A model generated the notes under the pieces. That model worked only from the letters and a program-made list of their open reading frames with translations, searched no databases and was not told the origin of the DNA. A stretch of 36,645 nt of DNA from Anaerolineales bacterium UBA3940 (GTDB lineage: Bacteria > Chloroflexota > Anaerolineae > Aggregatilineales > UBA3940), in NCBI GenBank assembly GCA_002385675.1, contig DGDY01000192.1, forward strand, positions 1 to 36,645. The letters run 5' to 3'. Shown piece after piece: positions 18,674 to 26,697 of this stretch. A program made the translations under genes and the position numbers. Within the stretch, counting starts at the first letter, position 1, and the number at the start of each line of letters is the position of its first letter.

Positions 18674-19861
18674 ATGCTTCACATCCCGAACTACCGAACA
18701 CGAACGTCGATACCGACCCCGCGTCGCCGGGTTGAGCCGGGGTCGGTCGGCGTGGTGCGGCGGCAGATCGCCCGTTTTGACGAGCCGCTCACGCTGCGCT
18801 CCGGCGGGGTACTGCCGTACTTCCAGCTAGCCTATGAGACATACGGCACGCTGAACGCCGACCGCTCGAACGCCATCCTGATCTGTCATGCGCTGTCCGG
18901 CGACGCGCACGTGGCGGGCTACCACACGCTCGACCCCGACGAGAAACCCGGCTGGTGGGACGACGCCGTCGGGCCGGGTAAGATGTTTGACACAAACCGC
19001 TTCTTCGTGATCTGCTCGAACGTGATCGGCGGCTGCCAGGGCAGCACCGGCCCGTCGTCGCTCGCGCCGGATGGCAAGCCCTACGCGCTGCGCTTCCCGG
19101 CCATCACGATTGCGGACATGGTCGCCGCGCAGCGCCGCCTGCTCGATCGCCTCGGCATTGAGCGGCTGTTCGCCGTGGCGGGTGGAAGCATGGGCGCGAT
19201 GCAGGCGCTCCAGTGGGCGGTCGAGACACCGGAGCGGGTGCGGAACCTCGTGTTCCTCGCCAGCACACCGCGCTCGTCTGCCCAGCAGATTGCTTTCAAC
19301 GAGACGGGGCGGCAGGCTATCTATGCCGACCCCAACTGGAACGAAGGCAACTACTACGGCGGGCCGATCCCGGCGAGCGGGCTGGCGGTGGCGCGGATGC
19401 TGGCGCACATCACGTACATGAGCGAGTTGTCGCTCGACCGCAAGTTCGGGCGCAACCTGCAATCACGCGAGACGCTGGCCTACACGTTCCGCGAGCCGGA
19501 GTTTGCCGTCGAGAGCTATCTGGCCTACCAGGGGCGCAAATTCGTCGAGCGGTTCGACGCGAACAGCTACCTGTACATCACCAAGGCCATCGATTACTTC
19601 GATATCACGGCGGACTACGGCTCGCTGCGGGCGGCGCTCCAGCGCATCGAGGCGAACTCGCTGATTGTGAGCTTCTCCAGCGACTGGCTCTACCCGGCAG
19701 AACAGATGCTGGAGATGGTCGAGGTGCTGGAGGACCTGGGGCGGCCTGTCGAGTATCACCACATCGACGCGCCGTTCGGCCACGACTCGTTCCTCGTGGA
19801 AGTGGATCGCATGGAGGAAGTGGTCGGCGGTTACCTCAGCCGGGTGTGGGAGGAGGGGTAG
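18674..19861 (+). CDS. metX: Homoserine O-acetyltransferase
   Basis: Transfers an acetyl group from acetyl-CoA to homoserine, producing the substrate of MetY. The 395-residue alpha/beta hydrolase has nucleophile S172 in AGGSMGAMQ, D337 in SFSSDWLYP and H370 in FGHDSF, a complete triad. The motifs SNVIGGCQGSTGPSS and DYFDI are typical of MetX. The ATG is preceded only by a weak purine stretch (AGAGACAGG). It lies 146 bp after metY with an inverted repeat between, and is probably in the same riboswitch-controlled transcript. Acetyl versus succinyl preference is not tested by sequence alone. Confidence 0.94.
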   Translation: MLHIPNYRTRTSIPTPRRRVEPGSVGVVRRQIARFDEPLTLRSGGVLPYFQLAYETYGTLNADRSNAILICHALSGDAHVAGYHTLDPDEKPGWWDDAVGPGKMFDTNRFFVICSNVIGGCQGSTGPSSLAPDGKPYALRFPAITIADMVAAQRRLLDRLGIERLFAVAGGSMGAMQALQWAVETPERVRNLVFLASTPRSSAQQIAFNETGRQAIYADPNWNEGNYYGGPIPASGLAVARMLAHITYMSELSLDRKFGRNLQSRETLAYTFREPEFAVESYLAYQGRKFVERFDANSYLYITKAIDYFDITADYGSLRAALQRIEANSLIVSFSSDWLYPAEQMLEMVEVLEDLGRPVEYHHIDAPFGHDSFLVEVDRMEEVVGGYLSRVWEEG

Positions 19862-19905
19862 AGAACTCCTCGCCCGGACGCAGCTTTGTTGCAACGATCC
19901 TACAG

Positions 19906-19965
19906 GTAGGGGCAGGTCGTGATGCGCGATGCTCCACGTCACCGCATCATCAGACCTGCCCCTAC
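19906..19965. repeat. 60-bp palindromic repeat, family A copy 2
   Basis: Ends GTAGGGGCAGGT and ACCTGCCCCTAC; both ends differ from the other copies by compensating changes, so the pairing is kept. The core (GATGCGCGATGCTCC) resembles copy 1 in orientation. It lies between the convergent metX and diterpene cyclase genes. Confidence 0.85.
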
Positions 19966-19997
19966 AGAGTCTGTTTGTAATGCAACCAGCTGCGCCC

Positions 19998-21530
19998 TCA
20001 ATCCGCCGGGCTGGGCTGGTGGGTGTAGACCGGCATCACGCCGAGGCGGGTGAGCGCCCGCATGGCTGCGTGCCGCGTCGCCTCAACGATGTTGTCCGGG
20101 CGGAACAGCGTCTTGCCGATCCAGAAGCGCTCGACAGGCCGCTGGTCGGCAGTGGCGGCGAGGAATCGGCCCGCCCGTTCCAGCGCGGTCCGGTCCGCCA
20201 GCAACCCGTGTTGCTCCGCGCTGACCAGCCCCAGCACGCAGTGGGCAGTTTCCTCAATGGTGCTCCGCTCGAACCAGCCCCAGCCCCCGTCCTCGCGCTG
20301 CCGCTCGACGATCAGCGCCGCGCACTCCCGCGCGACGCCATCTTTCCACCCCGCAAAGGCTGGGATGGCCCGCGAGAGCGAATAGAACGGCGAGTAGTGC
20401 CACTTGTCGTCAAAGCTGCCGTCCTCATGGCGGTGCTCAAGCAGCCACGCGGCGAGGCGCTCCGCCTTGTCGCGATGCGGGAAGCCCGGCTGCGTGCGCA
20501 GCGCGGTCAGCCCGTGAATGTTCGCCGATACCGACGAACTGCGTTCGTCAAGGTAGGACAGGAAGTGCGTGTTGTTCCAGAAGGCGAGCGCGGCATCCTC
20601 CGGTGGGGCGACGCCCGCCCAGGTCAGCACGGTGAAGCCCACGAGCGTGTCGTCGCCGTCGTTTACCGGGAAGTAATCGCTGGAGGACAGGCCCGGCTCG
20701 CCGAGCACCCACGACGCGCGGATGGCCTCGACAAGCTGGCGTACCTGAGGGTCAGCCGGGGAGAAGCCGCCCCGCCGGTAGCTGTCCGCCATCCAGACCC
20801 GTTCGTAGACTTCTGCGGGCCAGCAGAACGGCGCGGAGCCGTTGCCCAGCCTCAGCACGTTTTCGAGATAGCGCGCGGCACGCGGCGAGTCGAGGCCCGC
20901 GCCGCGCCGGGCGCGCAGGTAGGCGGCAGTGGCGGCGGTCGAGGTGCCGATCGAGCCGTCGTCGCCGAGGATCGAGTCGTCGAGCAGCGCGAGGTGCGCT
21001 TCAGGCAGCATCTCCAGGCTGAACCACCACGCACGCGGCTGGCGCGGGTCTACCTCCAGCCGCTCGATCAATGCGAGCTTCTGGCGGCTGATGTGCTCAA
21101 CCGGCTCCCACTCACGCAGGGGCAGCTCCGCCTCGTACTGCGGCAGGAGCATCGAGCGGAGGCGCGGCAGCAGCAGTTCAAAGCCGACCGGCTCGTGCGG
21201 CTCGCCCGCCAGATCGCGCGCGTACCTGCGCAGCGCCCGCAGACCGCGCTGGATCGCACATTGCGCCTGGCCGGATGGGTCGGGCCAGGCGCTCAGCGCG
21301 GCAATGGCTGCCGCCGTTGAGATCGTGCGCTCGTGCGCGTAATAAATGTGAGGGGCTCCCCAGCCCCCGTCGGGAAGCTGGTGGTGAAGGAGGAAGTCGA
21401 CCGCCTGAGGCCACGCCGGGCGGCTCGGCTCTCCCAGATCGGGAACCATCGCCAGCCAGGCGGTGCTGTATGCGTCTGAGGCCATCCACCCGGAGAGTGC
21501 CGGCGTCGAGTAGGGAGCGTCCCGTTCCAT
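19998..21530 (-). CDS. Class II diterpene cyclase (Rv3377c/Haur_2145-like)
   Basis: Expected to cyclise geranylgeranyl diphosphate by protonation to a bicyclic diphosphate. The 510-residue length matches Rv3377c (about 500). The class II acid motif is D291-G-D293-D294-T. As recalled from memory, further segments parallel Rv3377c: SDAYSTAWLAMV (18-29), QLPDGGWG (51-58), PVGFELLLPRL (114-124), SANIHGLTAL, DDKWHYSPFYS, QREDGGWGWFE and WIGKTLF. QxxDGGWG-type segments are shared with hopene cyclases, but the length and motif order favour diterpene cyclases. There is no signal peptide. AGGAT precedes ATG 21530. The likely partner synthase is at 11785-12741; no prenyl diphosphate synthase lies in the window. 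Confidence 0.86.
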   Translation of the reverse strand: MERDAPYSTPALSGWMASDAYSTAWLAMVPDLGEPSRPAWPQAVDFLLHHQLPDGGWGAPHIYYAHERTISTAAAIAALSAWPDPSGQAQCAIQRGLRALRRYARDLAGEPHEPVGFELLLPRLRSMLLPQYEAELPLREWEPVEHISRQKLALIERLEVDPRQPRAWWFSLEMLPEAHLALLDDSILGDDGSIGTSTAATAAYLRARRGAGLDSPRAARYLENVLRLGNGSAPFCWPAEVYERVWMADSYRRGGFSPADPQVRQLVEAIRASWVLGEPGLSSSDYFPVNDGDDTLVGFTVLTWAGVAPPEDAALAFWNNTHFLSYLDERSSSVSANIHGLTALRTQPGFPHRDKAERLAAWLLEHRHEDGSFDDKWHYSPFYSLSRAIPAFAGWKDGVARECAALIVERQREDGGWGWFERSTIEETAHCVLGLVSAEQHGLLADRTALERAGRFLAATADQRPVERFWIGKTLFRPDNIVEATRHAAMRALTRLGVMPVYTHQPSPAD

Positions 21531-21591
21531 GTTGTGATCCTGGATGTTGGGGTTTAGATTGCAGCAGGGTAAGGTCCGGTTTGTAATAGCT

Positions 21592-21619
21592 AGTATACAC
21601 CACCTTCAGGCAATGCAAA
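21592..21619 (-). promoter_or_regulatory. Likely promoter of the diterpene cyclase
   Basis: On the minus strand, TTTGCA (21619-21614), a 16-bp spacer and TATACT (21597-21592). The leader to ATG 21530 would be about 55 bases. A TTGCAT reading shifted by one base gives a 15-bp spacer. Confidence 0.4.
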
Positions 21620-21791
21620 CCGATCACTCCGCCGCACCACAACTACGCCACAATCATGCCATAGACGTGTAAGAGTCCGCGATGGTACTGTGGGTATAGC
21701 GAGTGTGAGTGGAGAGCGGCAGGCACACAAAGAGCGCAGTGTGCTGCTGCGCTCCGGTGATAGGTCGAGGTCAGATGGTAGCAGGAGGGGA

Positions 21792-22166
21792 CTAGCGGCG
21801 AGCGGCCTCCCACTCGGCAAGCGAGCGGGGCAGCGGGCCAGCGCTCGCGTGGCGGCAGTGCTCCAGCCGCGTGCGGTAGGGCATATGGCTCTGAGGGACT
21901 GCCGCCCGCACGAGGGCATACGCTCCGCTGATACTTTCGACCACGCCCCGGCAGACAAAATCGCCATCTTCAGTGAACACATCCACCACGTCGAGCAGGC
22001 GAACAGCGGGAGGCGTGTCGGCAACGTTCTGCCGGTAGCGTGCCACGAAGCGCGCGCTGAATGTGCTGATCACGTCATCAGCCGGTGTCCCGTCCTCCAT
22101 GGTGAGGTCAACCTCCCTGGCCATCTGTGCATGGCCGGCAAGGTCGAGTTCTGAGGATGATAGCAT
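21792..22166 (-). CDS. Hypothetical protein (124 aa)
   Basis: The family is not recognised. The product is about 124 residues, acidic in its first half and mixed alpha/beta, with a plausible folded core (TFSARFVARYRQNVADTPP, VRLLDVVDVFTEDGDFVCRG, SISGAYALVRAAVP). No signal peptide or membrane segment is seen. ATG 22166 (MLSSSEL) is chosen because GGGAG lies about 8 bases upstream; a start at 22205 is possible. It has a candidate promoter with a tandem palindrome upstream. The open frame on the opposite strand is low-complexity and probably a shadow. Confidence 0.5.
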   Translation of the reverse strand: MLSSSELDLAGHAQMAREVDLTMEDGTPADDVISTFSARFVARYRQNVADTPPAVRLLDVVDVFTEDGDFVCRGVVESISGAYALVRAAVPQSHMPYRTRLEHCRHASAGPLPRSLAEWEAARR

Positions 22167-22278
22167 GAATGAAGCTCCCATGGGTGACGCTGATAATACG
22201 CTCATCCTATGCCACGATTCAGCGCCGCTGTATGAGGTGTTTCCCCCATTATGTGTACGTTGGCTTCAGCCTCCGCTG

Positions 22279-22342
22279 ATTATAGTGATCGGCGCGGTGC
22301 TTGCCGTACTGATAGGCGCGGATTTCATGAATTTTTCATGAA
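22279..22342 (-). promoter_or_regulatory. Promoter region with tandem TTCATGAA palindromes
   Basis: TATAAT on the minus strand (22284-22279) has a poor -35 (ACGGCA). Two perfect 8-bp palindromes TTCATGAA, at 22324-22331 and 22335-22342, are spaced 11 bp centre to centre, that is, one helical turn on the same face. Their midpoint lies about 61 bp before the expected start, a usual activator position. The target would be the hypothetical gene 21792-22166. Confidence 0.4.
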
Positions 22343-22394
22343 GGCGGGGTTTGGATGCGTTGCGAGAAATCCCTCCCCACTAGTGGGAGGGGCT

Positions 22395-22429
22395 AAAAAA
22401 GACGAGGCTAACCACCGGGGTTAGCCTCG
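22395..22429 (-). terminator. Intrinsic terminator of the feo operon
   Basis: An 11-bp stem CGAGGCTAACC/GGTTAGCCTCG (22403-22429) with loop accgg. On the minus strand it is followed by a run of six T (22400-22395), 31 bp after the feoB membrane gene. Confidence 0.88.
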
Positions 22430-22459
22430 AACTGCCACGCAGCGATCAGAGCGCCGCGG

Positions 22460-23890
22460 CTACGCAAGCCCCAGCGCCCGCGCAATCCAGGCAATCGTCG
22501 TGGTGGTCGCCACGCCGAGGATGATCGGCAGGACCGTCGCGACTGCCGTCCATTTCAAGCTGTTCGTCTCGCGGTAAATGGTCAGGATCGTCGTGCTGCA
22601 CGGGTTGTGCATCAGGCTGAACAGCATCAGGTTGATGCCCGTGAGCAGCGTCCAGCCGCCCACCCCGACAAGCACCTGAGCCGTCTGGCTCGCCGTGTCG
22701 AACTCTGTCATCACGCCCGGTTGCACCCCTGCGACGCCCCCGCCCGCTATCGCGGTGAGCATCAGGATGGTCGGGATGATGATCTCGTTGGCCGGGATGG
22801 CGACAATGTAGGCCAGCAGGATCACGCCGTTAAGCCCGATGAACCAGCCGATCGGGTCAAGCCCGCTGACCGCCCACTCGGCGAGGCTCGCGCCCGCTAC
22901 GTTGATGTTGCCAAGCAGCCAGATCACCGCGCCCGCCGGGGCGGCCATGACCACCGCACGCCACAGCACGATCAGCGTGCGGTCGATGACGGACGTGTAC
23001 AGCGTTTGCAGCAGGCGGGGCGGGCGGTAGGGCGGAAGCTCCAGGCTGAACGTCGATGCCTCGCCCCTGAGCAGCGTTTTCGACAGCGCCCATGACACCG
23101 CGAACGTCATGAACACGCCGAGCATCGCCACGCCGAGCACGGCCAGCATCGAGGCGGTGGCGGACCATGCCGCCGGGACCAGCGCGCCGATGAAGATCGT
23201 CGCGATCAGAATCTGCGTGGGCCAGCGCCCGTTGCACAGCGAGAAGTTGTTGGTGATGATGGCAATCAGCCGTTCGCGCGGGCTGTCGATGATGCGCGTG
23301 GCGATCACGCCTGCCGCGTTGCAGCCGAAGCCCATTGCCATCGAGAGCGCCTGCTTGCCGTGCGCACCTGCCTTCGCAAAGATGCGGTCCAGGTTGAAAG
23401 CCACGCGCGGCAGGTAGCCGAAGTCCTCCAGTAACGTGAACAGCGGGAAGAAGATCGCCATGGGCGGCAGCATCACGCTGACGACCCAGGCCAGCCCCAG
23501 GTACACGCCGTCCACGAGGAAGCCCGTCAGCCACCAGGGCGCGCCAATCGCCTCGAAGACGGCGTGCAGGCCGCCGTACACCCAGTCGAGCAGCAGTGTG
23601 CCGAGCATCTGCGAGGGAATATTGGCCCCGGCGATGGTCAGCCACAGCACCACGCCGAGCATCAGCACCATGATCGGGAAGCCCCAGACGCGGCTCGTCA
23701 GGATGCGGTCAAGCGTGCGATCGAAGTCGAAAGCGCGGTTGTTACCCTCGCTCGTGACGACTTTGTCCGCCACGCGGGCGGCTTCTGCGTAGATGCTCTC
23801 GACGTACTTGTCGTGGTAATCGCCGATCTGCTCGCGGAGCGCGCTGGCGCGCGCCAGCAAGTCGTTTACATTCGCTGCCTGCTCGCTCAT
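22460..23890 (-). CDS. feoB: Ferrous iron transporter FeoB, separate membrane (gate) protein
   Basis: The 476-residue membrane half of a split FeoB. Membrane helices start near residue 70. The paired Gate motifs are visible: GFGCNAAGVIATRIIDSPRER followed by NNFSLCNGRWP, and later LFSLMHNPCSTTILTIYRETNS. Conserved cysteines in GFGCN, SLCNG and NPCSTT fit the proposed pore residues. The first gate reads NFSLCNGR where PFxSCxAR is usual. The ATG overlaps the stop of the GTPase gene (ATGA), so the halves are made together; 275 plus 476 residues equals about one full FeoB. Function is Fe(II) uptake at the inner membrane. Confidence 0.92.
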   Translation of the reverse strand: MSEQAANVNDLLARASALREQIGDYHDKYVESIYAEAARVADKVVTSEGNNRAFDFDRTLDRILTSRVWGFPIMVLMLGVVLWLTIAGANIPSQMLGTLLLDWVYGGLHAVFEAIGAPWWLTGFLVDGVYLGLAWVVSVMLPPMAIFFPLFTLLEDFGYLPRVAFNLDRIFAKAGAHGKQALSMAMGFGCNAAGVIATRIIDSPRERLIAIITNNFSLCNGRWPTQILIATIFIGALVPAAWSATASMLAVLGVAMLGVFMTFAVSWALSKTLLRGEASTFSLELPPYRPPRLLQTLYTSVIDRTLIVLWRAVVMAAPAGAVIWLLGNINVAGASLAEWAVSGLDPIGWFIGLNGVILLAYIVAIPANEIIIPTILMLTAIAGGGVAGVQPGVMTEFDTASQTAQVLVGVGGWTLLTGINLMLFSLMHNPCSTTILTIYRETNSLKWTAVATVLPIILGVATTTTIAWIARALGLA

Positions 23891-24714
23891 GCGTGCGCCG
23901 CCTCCATCGCCGGGACAGAGCCGGTGCGCTGCCGGGCGACGAGGTCGGCAAGCTCCCCGGTGCGGACTGCCTGCGTGATGCGCTCGTCGCCGTCGAGCAG
24001 CCGGATGGCGACCCAGCGCGCGTTCGGCAGGCCGGGATACAGCGCCTCGAGGTGGCGTACCAGATCGCTCACCGCCCGCTCGAACGTCTCATCCGTGATG
24101 CGCGCGCGGCGCGGCTTGTTGACCCGCTCCCCGGAGGCGACCTCGGCGACCATCTGCATGAGGTCGTTCATGCCCTCGCCCCGGCGGGCGACCATCGGCA
24201 CAACCGGCACGCCCAGCTCGCGGGCCAGCCGCCGCGCGTTGATGTCCAGCCCGTGGCGGCGCGCCTCGTCCATCAGGTTCAGCGCGATCACCACGCGGTC
24301 GGTGATCTCCAGCACCTGGAAGGCCAGGTTGAGGTTGCGTTCCAGCCGTGTGGCGTCGAGCACGACGATGGTCACATCCGGCTGGCCGAACAGGATGAAG
24401 TCGCGGGCGACCTCCTCGTCCTCGCTCGTGGCGAGCAGCGAGTACGTGCCCGGCAGGTCAACGAGCTTGTAGACCTTATCGCCGAACTGCGTCATGCCCT
24501 CCATGCGGGTGACGGTCTTCCCCGGCCAGTTGCCGGTGTGCTGGCGCAGCCCGGTCAGGCTGTTGAACACGGTGCTCTTGCCGGTGTTCGGGTTGCCGGC
24601 AAGCGCAACCAGGTAATCCCAGTTCCCATCTTTGATGCCAAGCTGCACGAGTTGAGCGTGCGGGCAGGTGGCGCAGCCGGCATGTGGTGGCGTCTGTACA
24701 GTGAGTTCGCTCAT
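23887..24714 (-). CDS. feoB: FeoB GTPase half (G domain plus GDI-like helical domain)
   Basis: The 275-residue soluble half of the split FeoB. The G motifs are intact: G1 AGNPNTGKST (39-48), G3 DLPGTYSL, G4 NLMDE and G5 VARRGEG. A helical GDI-like part (about 195-260) follows, and the protein stops before any membrane helix. The N-terminus has an unusual extra GCATCPH cysteine motif before the G domain, which could bind metal or a redox partner. It lies 21 bp after feoA and overlaps the membrane half by 4 bp. CAGGAG lies upstream of the ATG. Confidence 0.92.
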   Translation of the reverse strand: MSELTVQTPPHAGCATCPHAQLVQLGIKDGNWDYLVALAGNPNTGKSTVFNSLTGLRQHTGNWPGKTVTRMEGMTQFGDKVYKLVDLPGTYSLLATSEDEEVARDFILFGQPDVTIVVLDATRLERNLNLAFQVLEITDRVVIALNLMDEARRHGLDINARRLARELGVPVVPMVARRGEGMNDLMQMVAEVASGERVNKPRRARITDETFERAVSDLVRHLEALYPGLPNARWVAIRLLDGDERITQAVRTGELADLVARQRTGSVPAMEAAHA

Positions 24715-24735
24715 CGCTTCCGATACTCCTGAATC

Positions 24736-25011
24736 TCAGCGCTGGTTTTCGGTATCGACTGGCCGGACTACAATATGGCGGGCCTGCTCGTCACGCAGAG
24801 CGATCAGCGCCTGGCGAACCCGGTACGAGCGCGGGTCGCCGAGCGGGCTTGCAAACTCGACGGTAACTGCCGTGCCGGGGACAAACCCGAGGTCCATGAG
24901 GCGGCGGCGCTGCGGGCCTTCGAGGTCGATGCGGGTAACGTAGGCCCGCTCGCCCGCCCGTAGCTCTGAGAGCCGCCGCTCTGCTGTAGCGGTCCTACTG
25001 CTGATCGTCAT
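24736..25011 (-). CDS. feoA: Ferrous iron transport protein A
   Basis: A 91-residue SH3-like FeoA protein that supports FeoB activity. Typical features are LSELRAGERAYVTRIDLEG, RRRLMDLGFVPGTAVTV and a short C-terminal strand YRVRQALIALRDEQARHIVV. ATG 25011 (MTISSR) is preceded by GAGAG; an in-frame TTG at 25029 is less likely. It is the first gene of feoA-feoB(N)-feoB(C), and a DtxR-like palindrome lies 40 bp upstream. Confidence 0.93.
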   Translation of the reverse strand: MTISSRTATAERRLSELRAGERAYVTRIDLEGPQRRRLMDLGFVPGTAVTVEFASPLGDPRSYRVRQALIALRDEQARHIVVRPVDTENQR

Positions 25012-25050
25012 ACGTTTCTCTCTCGTCAATACTTCAAATGTACCAGGTCA

Positions 25051-25070
25051 AATTTAGGCACGACTAAATT
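25051..25070. promoter_or_regulatory. DtxR/MntR-like operator upstream of feoA
   Basis: AATTTAG-gcacga-CTAAATT is a perfect 7-bp inverted repeat around a 6-bp spacer, close to the TTTAGG-type boxes bound by DtxR/IdeR/MntR metalloregulators. It is 40 bp upstream of feoA. Iron-dependent repression of the feo operon is inferred; no regulator gene is in the window. Confidence 0.6.
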
Positions 25071-25206
25071 AGATACTACAGGCAGTTCGGTTTGCTGTCA
25101 AGGGGCAAAATTCGAGAAAGGGAGTCCGGAATAGATCGGTGGACGGGGGTACTCCTGCCCGGAGAGGAAAGACGACGCCGGTTTGAGCCATCGACGCGGG
25201 CAAGTA

Positions 25207-25236
25207 TTGACTCCCGCCCCAAACCTGTGCTACAGT
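25207..25236 (+). promoter_or_regulatory. Promoter of the RIO kinase transcript
   Basis: TTGACT (25207-25212), 18-bp spacer and TACAGT (25231-25236). A perfect 9-bp inverted repeat CTACAGTGG/CCACTGTAG (25230-25261) begins on the -10, so it may be an operator or the first hairpin of the transcript. A leader of about 400 bases precedes the kinase. Nothing convincing was found in 25071-25206. Confidence 0.6.
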
Positions 25237-25242
25237 GGCCGA

Positions 25243-25565
25243 GGTGCTTGAATCCACTGTAGTAGAAAGCGAGGCATATCAGCATGGCAAACAGAGTCTA
25301 TGTGGCCGCTGCCGTCTGCGGTATGCCTTGCCGCTGCGCTGCATAGCGATTCCCGCGTTCTCTAACTAAGCAGTCACTATAAGCCAGCAGGCAACGGCGT
25401 ACCGATCCGCTCACCGGGCGCTGAGGTGCGTTCTTCACGCTTGCCTGTTGGCTCTGCGTGCGTTCCCACCCCACGGCTGATCTCAACCGAGCCTCCCGTG
25501 CATTGCGCCCCGTGAGCGATCTGACTCACAGGCTTTTTCATGCATTCAACACAGGGAGGGACGGT
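25243..25565 (+). other. Long structured 5' leader of the RIO kinase gene
   Basis: About 320 bases without a substantial gene. A 13-position stem AGCCAGCAGGCAA (25382-25394) with TTGCCTGTTGGCT (25441-25453), one G-U pair, encloses 46 bases. Downstream, a short stem CCGTGAG/CTCACaGG (25510-25532) is followed by TTTTT (25534-25538) and looks like an attenuator. No known riboswitch, tmRNA or RNase P consensus is recognised. Confidence 0.45.
25284..25346 (+). CDS. Possible 20-codon leader peptide
   Basis: ATG to TAG encodes MANRVYVAAAVCGMPCRCAA. GCGAGG lies about 10 bases upstream. Three cysteine codons fall in its last nine residues. Its position early in the structured leader of the RIO kinase fits a regulatory uORF, but chance is not excluded. 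Confidence 0.22.
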   Translation: MANRVYVAAAVCGMPCRCAA

Positions 25566-25688
25566 ATGAGAGTCGAAGCGGATCAACAGGTACCGGATGG
25601 GAACACACAGAGACTGTATCGCCCGATAGAGAACAAGAGGAAACCTGACAATGAGCCGTCGCTACGACGCTTACGAGCATTACGATAA
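25566..25688 (+). CDS. Small ORF (40 aa) overlapping the start of the RIO kinase gene
   Basis: ATG 25566 follows an excellent ribosome site, AGGGAGG, 6 bases upstream. This is better than the kinase's own. The 40-residue product is polar and basic (MRVEADQQVPDGNTQRLYRP, ending PSLRRLRALR) and unlike known families. Its last 38 bases overlap the kinase gene in another frame, so translation could open or compete with the kinase start. Confidence 0.35.
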   Translation: MRVEADQQVPDGNTQRLYRPIENKRKPDNEPSLRRLRALR

Positions 25689-26685
25689 GTATGAGGATTA
25701 CGAAGAGTGGTTCGACCCGATGAGGACCGACCGGAAGGCGCGCCGCCGGCGTAAGCCGAAGGCCAACCACGCGCCGAAGAAGCGCAAAGAGGCCATCATC
25801 GAGGAACTGGCTGACCATCTCGTCGAACTGGAGGGCGGCTTCAAGCCGACCTACACGCCGTCGCGCTATGAGAAAGCCTGGCTGATCGCGTCGCTCCAGC
25901 CGTTCTACGAACAGGCGATCATCACCGACGTGCTGGCGCTGGTGAAGGGTGGCAAGGAAGCGAGTGTGTATCGCTGCGCTGCACACCCCTCCACCGGCGA
26001 AACCCTGCTGGCGGCGAAGGTGTACCGCCCACGCATGTTCCGCGAGCTTCGCAACGATAGGCTGTATCGCGAGGGTCGGGGCGTGCTCGATGCGGATGGG
26101 CACGACGTGACCGGCGGCCTGCACCGCGACCGCATCATGCGGGCGCTCGGCAAGAAGACCGAGTTCGGCGTGCAGGTGGCGCACACATCGTGGCTGATGC
26201 ACGAGTTCACCACGCTCAAGACGCTGCACGAAGCGGGCGCGAGCGTGCCGAAGCCCTTCCTCGCCGCCGAGAACGCCATCGCGATGAGCTACCACGGCGA
26301 CGAAGCGGTCGCCGCGCCGACGCTCAACACCGTGACGCTGGAGCCGCAAGAAGCGCGGCGCGTGTTCGATGAGGTGATGCACACCGTCGAGATCATGCTG
26401 GAGCACGGGCTGGTTCATGGCGACCTGTCGGCGTACAACGTGCTGCTCTGGCAGGGCAAGGTCACGGTGATCGACTTCCCGCAGGTGGTGGATGTTCACC
26501 GCAACCCGAATGCGGGTGCGCTGCTGCACCGCGACATCACCCGCCTGTGCGAGTACTTCGCCCGGCAGGGGGTAGAGCGAGACGCCGACGCGATCTTCGG
26601 CCACCTGTGGCGGCGCTACCTGCGCCGCAACCCGGAGGAAGTGCTCGCCGACCTGTCACGCGCGCCCGGCTGGAGTGAGGGGTAG
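25651..26685 (+). CDS. RIO1-type atypical serine protein kinase
   Basis: A 344-residue RIO-family kinase. The N-terminus is tyrosine-, acid- and then lysine/arginine-rich (residues 1-47). The kinase core has the glycine-poor ATP loop VKGGKEASVY (93-102), the lysine of LLAAKVYRP, catalytic HGDLSAYNVLL and metal-binding IDFPQVVDVHRNP, all diagnostic of RIO1. RIO kinases act in ribosome maturation in archaea and eukaryotes; the bacterial role is not established. AGAGG lies about 10 bases before the ATG. A 40-codon ORF overlaps its start and a long structured leader precedes it, suggesting post-transcriptional control. Confidence 0.92.
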   Translation: MSRRYDAYEHYDKYEDYEEWFDPMRTDRKARRRRKPKANHAPKKRKEAIIEELADHLVELEGGFKPTYTPSRYEKAWLIASLQPFYEQAIITDVLALVKGGKEASVYRCAAHPSTGETLLAAKVYRPRMFRELRNDRLYREGRGVLDADGHDVTGGLHRDRIMRALGKKTEFGVQVAHTSWLMHEFTTLKTLHEAGASVPKPFLAAENAIAMSYHGDEAVAAPTLNTVTLEPQEARRVFDEVMHTVEIMLEHGLVHGDLSAYNVLLWQGKVTVIDFPQVVDVHRNPNAGALLHRDITRLCEYFARQGVERDADAIFGHLWRRYLRRNPEEVLADLSRAPGWSEG

Positions 26686-26697
26686 GGCCTGTACCTG

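Noticed and set aside
21690..22154. A 154-codon plus-strand frame opposite the hypothetical gene 21792-22166
   Set aside because: Its composition is arginine- and glycine-rich and it has no clear ribosome site; the minus-strand frame looks more like a folded protein, although neither is proven.
25111..25160. An inverted-repeat or CRISPR-like element near GGGGGTACTCC
   Set aside because: Only single short matches; no repeated units with regular spacing were seen here or elsewhere in the window.
25164..25480. A tmRNA or RNase P RNA in the RIO leader, suggested by GAGGAAAG and by GCA-AAC at the start of a short ORF
   Set aside because: No acceptor-stem pairing, no T-loop TTCGA motif, no CCA-end region, and the other RNase P conserved blocks are absent.
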